Shown one piece after another: positions 8,549 to 16,969 of a stretch of 64,000 bases of DNA. The stretch is from Gammaproteobacteria bacterium (lineage in GTDB: Bacteria; Pseudomonadota; Gammaproteobacteria; Ga0077536), in contig JACQWY010000003.1 in the NCBI GenBank assembly GCA_016209015.1, positions 62,001 through 126,000 of the forward strand, written 5' to 3'. How positions within the stretch are numbered: position 1 is the stretch's first letter; each line of letters opens with the position of its first letter. Below the pieces are notes generated by a model that ran no database searches, was not told where the DNA came from, and worked only from the letters and a program-made list of their open reading frames with translations. A program made the translations under genes and the position numbers.

Positions 8549-9007
8549 ATGGCCGGCAAATACTATGAAGAGCTGATTCCGGGCACCGCGGTCGAGCACT
8601 CGATCCGCCGTACCGTCAGCGAATACGACAACACGCTGTTCTCGGCGATCACCCACAACCTCGCCCCGCTGCACCTCGACGAGGAATACTCGAAGACGAC
8701 GATGTACGGCGGGCGCATCATCAACAGCATGTTCACGCTCGCGCTCGTCTGCGGCGTGACGGTCGGCGAGCTGACCCAGGGCACGACCATGGGCAATCTC
8801 GGCTTTCAAGAAGTGAAGTTCCCGAAGCCGCTCTTCCCCGGCGACACGGTGCACGTGCGCACCGAAATCCTCGACAAGCGCGAATCGAACAAGCATCCGC
8901 AGGCCGGCGTCGTCACGTTCAAGCACGTCGGCCTCAATCAGAAGGACGAGATCGTCTGCGAGTGCACGCGCGTCGGCATGATGCTGAAGCGGCCGGAAGC
9001 GGCGTGA
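8549..9007 (+). CDS. MaoC family (R)-hydratase / dehydratase
   Basis: This 152-residue hot-dog-fold protein is of the MaoC type. The hydratase motif is recognisable as HNLAPLHLDEEY (residues 36-47), followed by YGGRIINS; LFPGDTVHVRTEILDKR is typical of the mesaconyl/itaconyl-CoA-hydratase-like subgroup. The frame is open from 8246, but ATG 8549 has a GAAGGAG ribosome site and gives the normal length. It would hydrate an enoyl-CoA to the 3-hydroxyacyl-CoA that the CitE-like lyase could cleave. It is the last gene of the plus-strand operon and converges with the racemase gene 81 bases on. Confidence 0.9.
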   Translation: MAGKYYEELIPGTAVEHSIRRTVSEYDNTLFSAITHNLAPLHLDEEYSKTTMYGGRIINSMFTLALVCGVTVGELTQGTTMGNLGFQEVKFPKPLFPGDTVHVRTEILDKRESNKHPQAGVVTFKHVGLNQKDEIVCECTRVGMMLKRPEAA

Positions 9008-9088
9008 GCCGCGGCTGTGGCGTCAATGTGCCGCAGGCTGTCGTGAAGGAGTGCGCCGATATGGGAAACGCATCATTCCCCCCGGACT

Positions 9089-10240
9089 CTAGCCGATGCC
9101 GCCCGCTTCCCGCAGCGTCGCGATTTCGTCCGCCGTGAAGCCGAACTCCCCGAGCACTTCATCCGTGTGCGCCCCGATCCGCGGTCTGCCGCGGCGCACG
9201 CTCGCCGGCGTGCGGCTGAGCCTTGGACCAGGCGCGGCCTGTCGTTCGCCGTCGACATCGACGAAGACCTTGCGCCCGACGTTCGGGGGATAGCTGCGCG
9301 CTTCGTCCATCGTGAGTACGGGCGCGAAGCAGACGTCCGTGCCTTCGAGCAGGGCGCACCATTCCGCGCGTGTTCTGCCGCGCACGACGTTCGCGATCAT
9401 CTCCGTCAACGCGGGCCAGGCCGCGGGATCGTTCTGGGCATCGAACGCCGGATCGTCGAGGCCGAGCTGCTCGCGGAGCAGTGCGTAGAATTGCGGCTCC
9501 ATCGCGCCGAGCGAAATCCATTCGCCGTCCGCGCATTCGTAGCAGCCGTAGAAATGCGCGCCGCCGTCGAGCATGTTCTCGCCGCGCGCGCCTGCCCAGC
9601 CGCCGCGATCGCGGATGCCGTATTGCGCGCTCATGAGCAGCGCGACGCCGTCGACCATCGCGGCGTCGACGATCTGGCCCTGCCCCGTGCGTTGCGCTTC
9701 GAGCAGCGCGCAGGCCATGCCGAACGCGAGATAGAGTGCGCCGCCGCCGTAATCGCCGACGAGCGCGAGCGGCGGCACGGGCTTGCGGCCGCGCTCGCCG
9801 ATCGCGTGCAGCGCGCCGGTCACGGCGATGTAGTTGATGTCGTGGCCCGCGGCCTGCGCGAGCGGGCCGTCCTGGCCCCAGCCCGTCATGCGGCCGAAGA
9901 CGAGGCGCGGATTGCGGGCGAGGCAGGCTTCGGGCCCGAGGCCGAGGCGTTCCATCACGCCCGGGCGGAAGGGATCGATCGCGGCGTCCGCGGCGGCGAC
10001 GAGCCTGAGCGCGGTCGCGACGCCCGCGGGGTGCTTCAGGTTCAGCGCGATCGAGCGGCGATTGCGGCCGAGCGCGCCGTAGTCCGTCTGCGCCGGATTC
10101 GCAGTGCGATCGATGCGGATGACGTCCGCGCCCATGTCGCCGAGGAAGGTCGCGCACATGGGGCCCGGACCGAGTCCCTGGAATTCGATGACGCGGAGAT
10201 CGCGGAGCGGACCGCTCGCAGTGTCTTTGCCGTGTTGCAT
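9089..10240 (-). CDS. Alpha-methylacyl-CoA racemase-like CaiB/BaiF protein
   Basis: This 383-residue protein is CaiB/BaiF fold and closest in motif to alpha-methylacyl-CoA racemase (AMACR). The three AMACR catalytic residues are recognisable: His133 in AGHDINY, Asp163 in VGDYGGG, and Glu248 in AMEPQF. The N terminus has RVIEFQGLGPGP. The minus-strand frame runs in from upstream, but ATG at 10238-10240 gives the normal N terminus. Racemases of this type convert (R)- and (S)-2-methylacyl-CoA, which would suit a branched-chain pathway. It is the last gene of a minus-strand unit headed by hyuA-like genes and converges with the MaoC gene. Confidence 0.88.
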   Translation of the reverse strand: MQHGKDTASGPLRDLRVIEFQGLGPGPMCATFLGDMGADVIRIDRTANPAQTDYGALGRNRRSIALNLKHPAGVATALRLVAAADAAIDPFRPGVMERLGLGPEACLARNPRLVFGRMTGWGQDGPLAQAAGHDINYIAVTGALHAIGERGRKPVPPLALVGDYGGGALYLAFGMACALLEAQRTGQGQIVDAAMVDGVALLMSAQYGIRDRGGWAGARGENMLDGGAHFYGCYECADGEWISLGAMEPQFYALLREQLGLDDPAFDAQNDPAAWPALTEMIANVVRGRTRAEWCALLEGTDVCFAPVLTMDEARSYPPNVGRKVFVDVDGERQAAPGPRLSRTPASVRRGRPRIGAHTDEVLGEFGFTADEIATLREAGGIG

Positions 10241-10317
10241 GGTGGAGGTTCCGAGCCTGGGTGCGTTACGTCTGGATTGTTCCGCGATCGATGTGCCTCC
10301 TGCGTCGACACATCCTG

Positions 10318-12282
10318 CTACGAGCGTGCGCCGCGCAGCGCTGCCGTCGCCGCTTCGTCGATCTTCAGTCCTTCCGGATCGCGATCGGGATCGCCGGTGA
10401 CGACGACTCCGTAGTCGCGTGCCGCGCCGGCGAGGCTCACGTAGCCGTCCTGCACGTCGACGAGCACGCGGGCAGGATCGCGCGTCAAGGGATCGCCCCA
10501 GCCGCCGCCGCCGTTCGTGATGTAGCGCGAATAGGCGCCGGGTCGCGTGTGCCAGCGCGGCTGACGCGCGAACCACGCGTACTCGCCCTTCGGATCGAGT
10601 GCTTTCGTGCGCGGATCGATGACGCCGGCAATCGGTGTCGACCGGGCGTAGGCGCTGACCTCGAGCGGGACGAGTCCGCCCGGTGCCGCGAGCCCCGGAT
10701 CCCCGGGCTCGAAGAGCCAGCAGCCGCCGGCCATGCCGCTGCGGCCGCCCATCGCGCCGAAGCCGGGTTCGCCCTTGTGCCGCAGCGAGACGGAATAGTG
10801 CTCGCCCGCGCATTCCCACAGCGCGTCCTTCAGCACGCTCGCACCGCCGCGGTTGCGGCCCGGGCCGCCGCTGTCGGTCACGTATTCCTTGCGCATCATG
10901 AGCACGGGCGAATCCTGTTCCATCGCCTCGGTCGTCGGGTCGAGACCGTTGACCATGTAGGTGACGGTGTAGCTGTCGCCGTCGTGATAGCGGTTCGCAC
11001 CCCACGCGCCGTGCTCGCCGCCGACGATGCCGATGTTCTGCCAGGGCCGCCCGTCCGGATAGAGGCCGTGCGCGTTGTGGATGCCGGTGCAGGCCATGTC
11101 GCCGCCGACGGCTTCCGCGCCGATCGCCTTGCCGACTTCGCGCATGATGCCGCTCAAGAGCGTCTGCGTGACTTCCCAATAGAACATGATCGCGCCGTCC
11201 GGCGGCAGCGCCGAGAGCACCGTGCCGGGCGGCACGACGATGTCGATGGGACGATAGGCGCCCGAGGTGAACGGCGTGTGGCGATCGACGAGCAGCTTCA
11301 TTGCGATACCGACGGCGGTCTTCACGTCGAGCGCGCCGGCGTTGACGCAGGTCCGTGCCTGCACCGAGGAGCCGCTGCAGTCGAGCTCGACGCGCCGGCC
11401 GCGCTTCGTGAGCTTCGCGCGCACGACGAGCGGCTCGTCGGCGGCACCGTCCGCGTCGAGCGCCTCTTCGATGTGATAGTCGCCGTCGGGGATGCGCTCG
11501 ATGGCGTCGCCCATCGCTTCCGCCGAGGCATCGCAGCAGTAGCGCACGGCGCCGCGGAACGCGCGCTCGCCGTAACGCTCGACGCTCTCCGCGACGAGAC
11601 GCTCACCGAGCTGGAGCTGCTCGTTCATGGTCATGAAGTCGGGCAGGAGGAAACCGGCGAAGCGCGTGTTGTCGAACACGAGGCTGAACGTCGAGCGCAC
11701 CGGCTTGTCGTGCTCGAACATGAGCATGGGACCGATCACGAGCCCGTTCTCGTAGACGTTCGCCTTCGAGGCGCCGAAGCCGCCCGGCGTCACGCCGCCC
11801 ATATCGAGCTGGTGCGCGCGGCAGTTCACGAACGCGATCGGCCGGCCGGCGTGGAACACCGGGCGGATGAACAGCGCGTCGTTGACGTGATTGCCGCCGC
11901 GGCAGGGGTCGTTGCAGACGAGCACGTCGCCGGGCTTCAGGCGCTCGAGCCCGTATTCCGTGACGACGTTGCGCACGGCGTCCTCCATCGTGCCGAGGAA
12001 GACGACGAGCGAGCTCGAGACGGCGGGCATCGGATAGTCCATGTCCGGCGGGCCCGAGATCGTGATCGCGAAGTCGTACCAGTCGCGGATGATGGGCGAG
12101 AACGCGCTGAACATGAGACCGGTGCTCATGTGGCTCACGGTGTAGCGCAGGCGGTTCGACAGCACCATCGCCGTGAAGCGATCGCAGGCGTAGTGGCGCT
12201 CGAATTCGGCTTCCGTCCAGTCGCGCAGACGCGCGGGTAGCGCCTCGCCGGCTGCGTCGAGACGAGGCGCGGTCGCGCTCAT
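10318..12282 (-). CDS. Hydantoinase B/oxoprolinase family protein
   Basis: This 654-residue protein is of the HyuB family, which forms the second subunit of N-methylhydantoinases, 5-oxoprolinases and acetone/acetophenone carboxylases. Family motifs seen are GDVLVCNDPCRGGNH, HQLDMGGVTPGG, and a C-terminal GGGGWGDPLTRDP. ATG at 12280-12282 is chosen because it overlaps the hyuA-type stop by 4 bases (ATGA), which implies translational coupling and equal expression. A frame continuing upstream to 13875 is a shadow of the neighbour gene. Substrate is open: the carboxylase and hydantoinase branches share these motifs. Confidence 0.92.
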   Translation of the reverse strand: MSATAPRLDAAGEALPARLRDWTEAEFERHYACDRFTAMVLSNRLRYTVSHMSTGLMFSAFSPIIRDWYDFAITISGPPDMDYPMPAVSSSLVVFLGTMEDAVRNVVTEYGLERLKPGDVLVCNDPCRGGNHVNDALFIRPVFHAGRPIAFVNCRAHQLDMGGVTPGGFGASKANVYENGLVIGPMLMFEHDKPVRSTFSLVFDNTRFAGFLLPDFMTMNEQLQLGERLVAESVERYGERAFRGAVRYCCDASAEAMGDAIERIPDGDYHIEEALDADGAADEPLVVRAKLTKRGRRVELDCSGSSVQARTCVNAGALDVKTAVGIAMKLLVDRHTPFTSGAYRPIDIVVPPGTVLSALPPDGAIMFYWEVTQTLLSGIMREVGKAIGAEAVGGDMACTGIHNAHGLYPDGRPWQNIGIVGGEHGAWGANRYHDGDSYTVTYMVNGLDPTTEAMEQDSPVLMMRKEYVTDSGGPGRNRGGASVLKDALWECAGEHYSVSLRHKGEPGFGAMGGRSGMAGGCWLFEPGDPGLAAPGGLVPLEVSAYARSTPIAGVIDPRTKALDPKGEYAWFARQPRWHTRPGAYSRYITNGGGGWGDPLTRDPARVLVDVQDGYVSLAGAARDYGVVVTGDPDRDPEGLKIDEAATAALRGARS

Positions 12283-14318
12283 GCCGGTACTCCCTGCCGC
12301 GTGCGGCGGATGACGATCGCGCCGTGGCGGACGACGCGGCCAGTCTGGTTGCGGGTCATGTAGGTCGTCGAGAGACCCTCGCGGATGATCGCGGGGCCAG
12401 CGATCACGTCGCCGGCGCGCAGATCGTCGCGGCTGTAGATCCGTGCCGTCTCCTCGGTGTCGCCGAGGAAGCGCAGCACGCTCGTGCCGATCGGCTCGAG
12501 CGGCGAACCGCTGCGTTCGGGCAGCGCGGCATACGTGACCTTCTCGGTCCTCAGCACCGCGCTCAGCCGATACGTCACGCCCTGCACGGGGATCGCCTCG
12601 AAGCGGTTGCCGTTGCGCGCGGCATACGCCGCATGGAAATTCGCGATCATCGTCTCGATGCTCGCGCCCGTGAGCTCGCCGGCCGGCACCGGCACGAACG
12701 GCGTCTCCCAGGTCTGGCCCATGAGCTGGCCGTCGAAGGAACGCACGATCCCGATGTCCGCGCGTTCGCCGAGCCGGCGGCGCAGACGCGCCTCCATGTC
12801 GGCGTAGATGCGCGCGATCCCGGGCGCCGCCGCGGGGCTCAGTATCGTGTAGGCGCTGCGGCTCATGGAATAGGCCTGGTCGGCGGACAGGAGTCCGAGC
12901 GCGGAGAAGAGCCCGGGATGCGGCGGCACGATCACGCACTTCACGTGGATGAGATCCGCGAGCGCCGGCAGGAGCAGCGGGCCGGCGGCGCCGAAGGCCA
13001 TGAGCGAGTAGTCGCGCAGGTCGATGCCGTGCTTGATCGCGATGTTGAAGATGCCCTCGGCGATGTTGTTGAGCCCGATATCCCAGGCATAGCGCACGCG
13101 ATGCTCGAAGGAGAGCGGCGTGTCGAGCGCCTCGAAGGCGCGGCGCGCGAGCGCGGGATCGAGCTTCATCTTGCCGCCCGCGAAGCCGTCGGGATCGAGG
13201 AGCCCCGCGAGCAGGCAGATGTCGGTCATGGTCGGCTTCGTACCGCCGCGGCCGTAGCAGGCCGGGCCCGGCACGGCGCCGGCGGAGCCGGGGCCGACGG
13301 TGATGTCGCCCGAGGGCGAGATCGCGACGAGGCTGCCGCCGCCCGCGCCGATGCTCGAAATGTCGTTCGAGAGCGCGTTGACGACGAGATCGTGCTCGAG
13401 CTCGAACGTGGTGTTCACGAACGGCTGGCCGGCAATGACGACGCTGATGTCGCAGGAGGTCCCGCCGACGTCGGCGCACAGGAGATTCGGTTCGTCGATC
13501 AGCCGCCCGAAATGCGCACTGCCCATCGTCCCGGCCGCGGGTCCCGCGAACACCACGCGGAACGGCGCTTCCATTGCATCGTCGGCGGGAATGAGGTTCG
13601 CCGTGCAGTCCGCGAAGTTGAGCTGACCGCTGAAGCCCTCGGCGCGCAATCCCGCGTCGAGCCGGCGCGCGTAATCGCCGTAGATGATCTTCATGAACGC
13701 ATCGACGACCGTCGTCGAGGCACGCGCGTATTCTTTCGCGAGCGGCGAAATCTCGCTCGACAGCGAGCACGGGATGGCGCCGAGCTCTTCGCACACGAGC
13801 TCGCGCAGTCGGCGCTCGTGCGCACCATTGATGTAGGCGTTGAGCAGGCAGATCGCCACGCCCTGCACGCCGCACTGTGCGAGCACGCGCAGCTCGGCGC
13901 GCGCGTGTGCTTCATCGAGCGGCGTGAACACGCTGCCGTCGCTCTTCACGCGCTCACGGATGCCGCGCCGCAGATAGCGCCGCACGAGCGGGCGCGCGGC
14001 GTCGCCGAAACTGCGCCGCCAGGACGGATCGGTGAGCGCCGCGGCCGGCCGCCAGCAGCGTCCCGCGTCCAGCATGTCGCGATGCCCGAGCGTCGTGAGG
14101 AAACCTACCTTCGGCAGCGCGCGGGTGATGATCGCGTTGAGCCCGTGCGTGCTCGCGTGGTTGAACACCGACACCCCGGCGAGGCCGAGTTCGGCCGCGC
14201 CCTCGATAACGCCCGCATCGACGTCACCGGCACGCGTGGAAACCTTGGCGGTGCGAATGACGCCTCCGGAAACGGAAACGACGTCCGTGAACGTACCGCC
14301 AACATCGACTGCCATCAT
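12279..14318 (-). CDS. Hydantoinase A/oxoprolinase family protein
   Basis: This 679-residue protein is of the HyuA family, with an ASKHA-type ATPase fold. The phosphate-binding segment VDVGGTFTDVV is at the N terminus, a second VGGTSCDISVV lies mid-protein, and SSIGAGGGS and GPACYGRGG are also present. It uses ATP to activate a carbonyl or amide substrate. In carboxylases of this family it phosphorylates bicarbonate or substrate. An AGGAGA lies about 8 bases before ATG 14318. It overlaps the hyuB-type gene by 4 bases, and a small zinc-ribbon gene lies 99 bases upstream. The pair plus the zinc ribbon resembles acetone/acetophenone carboxylase sets, but that assignment is inference. Confidence 0.92.
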   Translation of the reverse strand: MMAVDVGGTFTDVVSVSGGVIRTAKVSTRAGDVDAGVIEGAAELGLAGVSVFNHASTHGLNAIITRALPKVGFLTTLGHRDMLDAGRCWRPAAALTDPSWRRSFGDAARPLVRRYLRRGIRERVKSDGSVFTPLDEAHARAELRVLAQCGVQGVAICLLNAYINGAHERRLRELVCEELGAIPCSLSSEISPLAKEYARASTTVVDAFMKIIYGDYARRLDAGLRAEGFSGQLNFADCTANLIPADDAMEAPFRVVFAGPAAGTMGSAHFGRLIDEPNLLCADVGGTSCDISVVIAGQPFVNTTFELEHDLVVNALSNDISSIGAGGGSLVAISPSGDITVGPGSAGAVPGPACYGRGGTKPTMTDICLLAGLLDPDGFAGGKMKLDPALARRAFEALDTPLSFEHRVRYAWDIGLNNIAEGIFNIAIKHGIDLRDYSLMAFGAAGPLLLPALADLIHVKCVIVPPHPGLFSALGLLSADQAYSMSRSAYTILSPAAAPGIARIYADMEARLRRRLGERADIGIVRSFDGQLMGQTWETPFVPVPAGELTGASIETMIANFHAAYAARNGNRFEAIPVQGVTYRLSAVLRTEKVTYAALPERSGSPLEPIGTSVLRFLGDTEETARIYSRDDLRAGDVIAGPAIIREGLSTTYMTRNQTGRVVRHGAIVIRRTRQGVPA

Positions 14319-14417
14319 GCTGCATGTCTCCTGTGGTCACCGGCGCGTGCAGTGCCTGTCGTATGGTCGCCGCGTTGCGGCGGACCGGGAAGGGGGCGTG
14401 CCGGGGCCGGTCTTCGC

Positions 14418-14651
14418 TCAGCGCAGCAGCACATCGGTCATCAGCGTAACGTGGCCGAGGCGTCGCCAGGGTTCGCGCTCGCGCGTCGCGAGGCAGGCCT
14501 GACACTTGACGACGAGATGCCAGCCGCCCTCGGACAGGACGGGATGGCGCGCGAGCGCGGCGGCGCCGCACTCGGCGCAGGTTCCCGCCACGGTTTCGCG
14601 CGCTTGCACCGGGAATTCCCCGGCCGGTCGCGGAAAGACGAAGTTGCTCAA
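14418..14651 (-). CDS. Small zinc-ribbon protein next to HyuAB
   Basis: This 77-residue protein has two CxxC knuckles (CAEC at 25-28 and CQAC at 49-52), expected to hold one zinc. It starts at TTG 14651, backed by a strong AGGAGGA ribosome site 5-6 bases upstream. The gene is just upstream of the hyuA- and hyuB-type genes on the same strand. Acetone and acetophenone carboxylases carry a small zinc-binding subunit beside their HyuA/HyuB-type subunits, so this may be the third subunit here. That is inference from position and cysteines. A regulatory zinc-ribbon protein is the alternative. Confidence 0.7.
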   Translation of the reverse strand: MSNFVFPRPAGEFPVQARETVAGTCAECGAAALARHPVLSEGGWHLVVKCQACLATREREPWRRLGHVTLMTDVLLR

Positions 14652-14847
14652 GCTTCCTCCTGCTTACGCCGCGTTCCGCGACAGGGGGCGCGATGATTGA
14701 GTTGGAACGACCTCGAAACCATGCTGCTGAGCAGTGCGCCGTCGATCAAGTGGCCATTTCGAAAACGAGCCTTCGCTGATTGCGAAGCGCCGGCGGTCGA
14801 CCGGCAGGATGAACTGAAGTCGACGCCACGCGGCAGGCACGTGCTCG

Positions 14848-14994
14848 TCAGCCCCGAACCTCACCGTCGACATACCACCATCGCCCGTCCTCGCGCACGA
14901 AGCGGCTCGTCTCGTGGAGCCGGCTGGCGCGACCGGCGAGCAGGCGGCCACAGCAGGTGTCGAAGGCGCGGCCGCTGCCGCAAGGGCAGTTCAT
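14848..14994 (-). pseudogene. YchJ/SEC-C remnant with the middle deleted
   Basis: This 48-residue frame (ATG 14992-14994) begins MNCPCGSGRAFDTCCG, a SEC-C type zinc motif as found at the start of YchJ. It then runs after only a few residues into HETSRFVREDGRWWYVDGEV, which matches the late part of YchJ (SRF.KE.G.WYY.DG). A normal YchJ has roughly 80 more residues between these parts and often a second SEC-C motif. The frame is intact across the join, so this is either an internal in-frame deletion remnant or a genuine micro-protein. It lies 26 bases downstream of the RuBisCO-like gene stop. Confidence 0.6.
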
Positions 14995-15020
14995 GATCGA
15001 TATCGGCGCGGGAGTGCCGC

Positions 15021-16313
15021 TCAACCGAACGCGCGCAGCGCGGCATCGAGCTCCGCGTGGCGCTTCGCATAGTCCGCGACGGGCGTGCCTTCGGCGATCG
15101 CGTCCCAGGCCTGGCGCAGGCTCATGGCACCCGCGGTCGGGCCGAGCGGGTGACCGAAGACCCCGCGGCCCGGCACGAAGCCGAAATCGACCGTGCCGAG
15201 GCGTCGATGGACGCCTTCGATCGTCGCCGCCGAATCGCTGCCGCCCGGCACGGGGAGGCAGGGGGCGATCGGTCCCATCGGTTCGAGGCAGGCCTGCACG
15301 TTCGCGAGCACTTCGGCCTCGGGCGTGAACATGCGCGGACCGAAGCCGGGCATGATCACGACGTCGGCGCCGGCGAGGCGTTGCAGCTTCGTGAACACCC
15401 GCGTGTGCACGCCGTAGCCCGCGACTCGGCTCATCGGCGCGATGAACGGAAAATGCGTGACGAGGGGCACGCGCGCCTGCCGGCGCAGGGCGCGCACGCC
15501 GCTCACGCCGACCGGCATCGCGTTCACCATCACCGCGTTCGCGCCCGCCGCGACGACGAGATCGTGATTGTGCGCCAGGCGATCGACTTCGTCGGTGATG
15601 TTCGCGAGATAGATTTTCGGTGCGCCCGTCTCCTGCTCCGCGCGGCGCCGCAGTGCGCCGAGGAGCCGCGCGCGCTCGGCGAGCGGCGAATACCCGGCGT
15701 CGGCGAGCATCTCGTCGTCCTTCGCGATGTCGAGCCCGCCGATCCAGCCCTGATAGCCGAGCTCCGCGAACGGCTCGGGCGGCAGACCGATGTTCGGTTT
15801 GATCACGCCGAAGAAAATCGGCCGGCCGAACGCGTGCAGACGGTCGCGCAGCCCCGCGATGCCGAACTGCGGACCTTCGAAGCCCGCGAGATAAGACGCC
15901 GGGAAGCGGATGTCCTCGAGCCGCACGATCGGGATGCCCGGTGCGTAGAACATGCCCTCGCCGAGCACCGCGCTCAGGAGATTCGGCAGGCGCGGACCGA
16001 AATTGCCGTGTGGATGCGCGAGCGTGACCCGGCAGGCGTGGACGGGCCCGGCGGGCAGGCCTGCCATCGGCACGGAGAAACCGGCCGGCAGCGGGGAACA
16101 GTCGAGCGCGACGACCTTCGCGGCGTAACGGGGCCGGAAGTCCTCGTCGATGCCGACACGCTTCCACTGGGCGGTGGACTGCTCGCTCGCGAGATGCGCG
16201 GCCGCGGCCCGCGGATCACCGACGCATTCGAACGTGAGATCGAGCTCGAGATAGGCCTCGGGATCCAGCGCGCCGCGCACGGCGAAAAAGGCGTCGACGT
16301 CGGCCGGATGCAT
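15021..16313 (-). CDS. RuBisCO-like protein (form IV-like)
   Basis: This 430-residue protein is of the RuBisCO large-subunit superfamily. Lys198, Asp200 and Glu201 in GGLDIAKDDE match the carbamylated Lys and metal ligands of RuBisCO. Lys172 in IKPN matches the first catalytic Lys, and His287 in VTHFPF matches the active-site His. The second Lys of the KPK motif is Asn174, and I see no loop-6 Lys in the MPGFGPRMF region. It should therefore enolise a ketose-like substrate but not fix CO2, as in RuBisCO-like proteins. Known members act on methylthio-pentulose or apionate compounds. Here the partner gene is yjbQ, 4 bases upstream, and no mtn genes are seen, so the substrate is open. Confidence 0.9.
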   Translation of the reverse strand: MHPADVDAFFAVRGALDPEAYLELDLTFECVGDPRAAAAHLASEQSTAQWKRVGIDEDFRPRYAAKVVALDCSPLPAGFSVPMAGLPAGPVHACRVTLAHPHGNFGPRLPNLLSAVLGEGMFYAPGIPIVRLEDIRFPASYLAGFEGPQFGIAGLRDRLHAFGRPIFFGVIKPNIGLPPEPFAELGYQGWIGGLDIAKDDEMLADAGYSPLAERARLLGALRRRAEQETGAPKIYLANITDEVDRLAHNHDLVVAAGANAVMVNAMPVGVSGVRALRRQARVPLVTHFPFIAPMSRVAGYGVHTRVFTKLQRLAGADVVIMPGFGPRMFTPEAEVLANVQACLEPMGPIAPCLPVPGGSDSAATIEGVHRRLGTVDFGFVPGRGVFGHPLGPTAGAMSLRQAWDAIAEGTPVADYAKRHAELDAALRAFG

Positions 16314-16317
16314 TGCG

Positions 16318-16746
16318 CTATTCCAGGGTCAGGAGGTGCAGCAGCACCTCGCGCTTCGGGCGCGGTCCATCGAGCTCGATGAAGAACAACGACTGCCAGC
16401 CGCCGATCCCGAGCGCGCCATCGCTCACGGGTATCGTCTCCGTCGCGGTCATGAACAGGCCGAGCAGATGGGAATGTGCGTTCGGGCGATCGTCGACCGG
16501 CGCACGATCGTGACCGTAATCCGCGCCGGCCGGCGCGATGCGTTCGAGGAAGCGTCGCATGTCCTTCTGCAACTCGGCCTCGCGCTCGTTCAGCGTCACG
16601 CGCGCGGTCGTGTGCGGCGACATCACGGTGAGGAGCCCCTCGCGCACGCCGCTGCTCCTCACCCACGCGCGCACCTCGTCGGTGATGTCGACGATTTCGA
16701 TGGGCTGGGTGGTGGCCAGAGTGAGGCGGTGGCGCCGGGCGGGCAT
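16318..16746 (-). CDS. yjbQ: YjbQ family (UPF0047) protein
   Basis: This 142-residue protein is full length for the YjbQ/UPF0047 family. Conserved stretches are SPHTTARVTLNE, NAHSHLLG, IPVSDGALGIGGWQSLFF and the C-terminal ELDGPRPKREV. E. coli YjbQ has weak thiamine-phosphate synthase activity, and the family's true role is poorly known. The minus-strand frame opens further upstream, but ATG 16744-16746 gives the usual N terminus. It is the first gene of a two-gene unit with the RuBisCO-like protein, whose ATG begins 4 bases beyond the yjbQ stop. Confidence 0.9.
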   Translation of the reverse strand: MPARRHRLTLATTQPIEIVDITDEVRAWVRSSGVREGLLTVMSPHTTARVTLNEREAELQKDMRRFLERIAPAGADYGHDRAPVDDRPNAHSHLLGLFMTATETIPVSDGALGIGGWQSLFFIELDGPRPKREVLLHLLTLE

Positions 16747-16969
16747 GCGCGGATTTTGCCTGCGCTGCCCGGGGTCCTGCAAGCGGACGATCGCGAGGCC
16801 GGCGTGCTCGTCGGAACATGACGTCGGCGTATGCCCGGCGCGTGCGATCGCCGGCGCGCAGTCACGGTGCGAACGCCGCGGGAGCTGACGAAGATCAGAT
16901 CGCCGCGACGCTAATGGGCCGAGACTCATTCCTGCAGCGGGGGCGAGAACCCTCGTAGCTTTGCGAACT

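Noticed and set aside
10241-11179. N-terminal extension of the AMACR-like protein
   Set aside because: The upstream reading is Arg/Gly-rich and lies over the HyuB gene; the family start is at 10240.
12324-14696. 790-residue plus-strand open frame across hyuA
   Set aside because: It is antisense to the HyuA-type gene, whose motifs are clear, and has no motif of its own.
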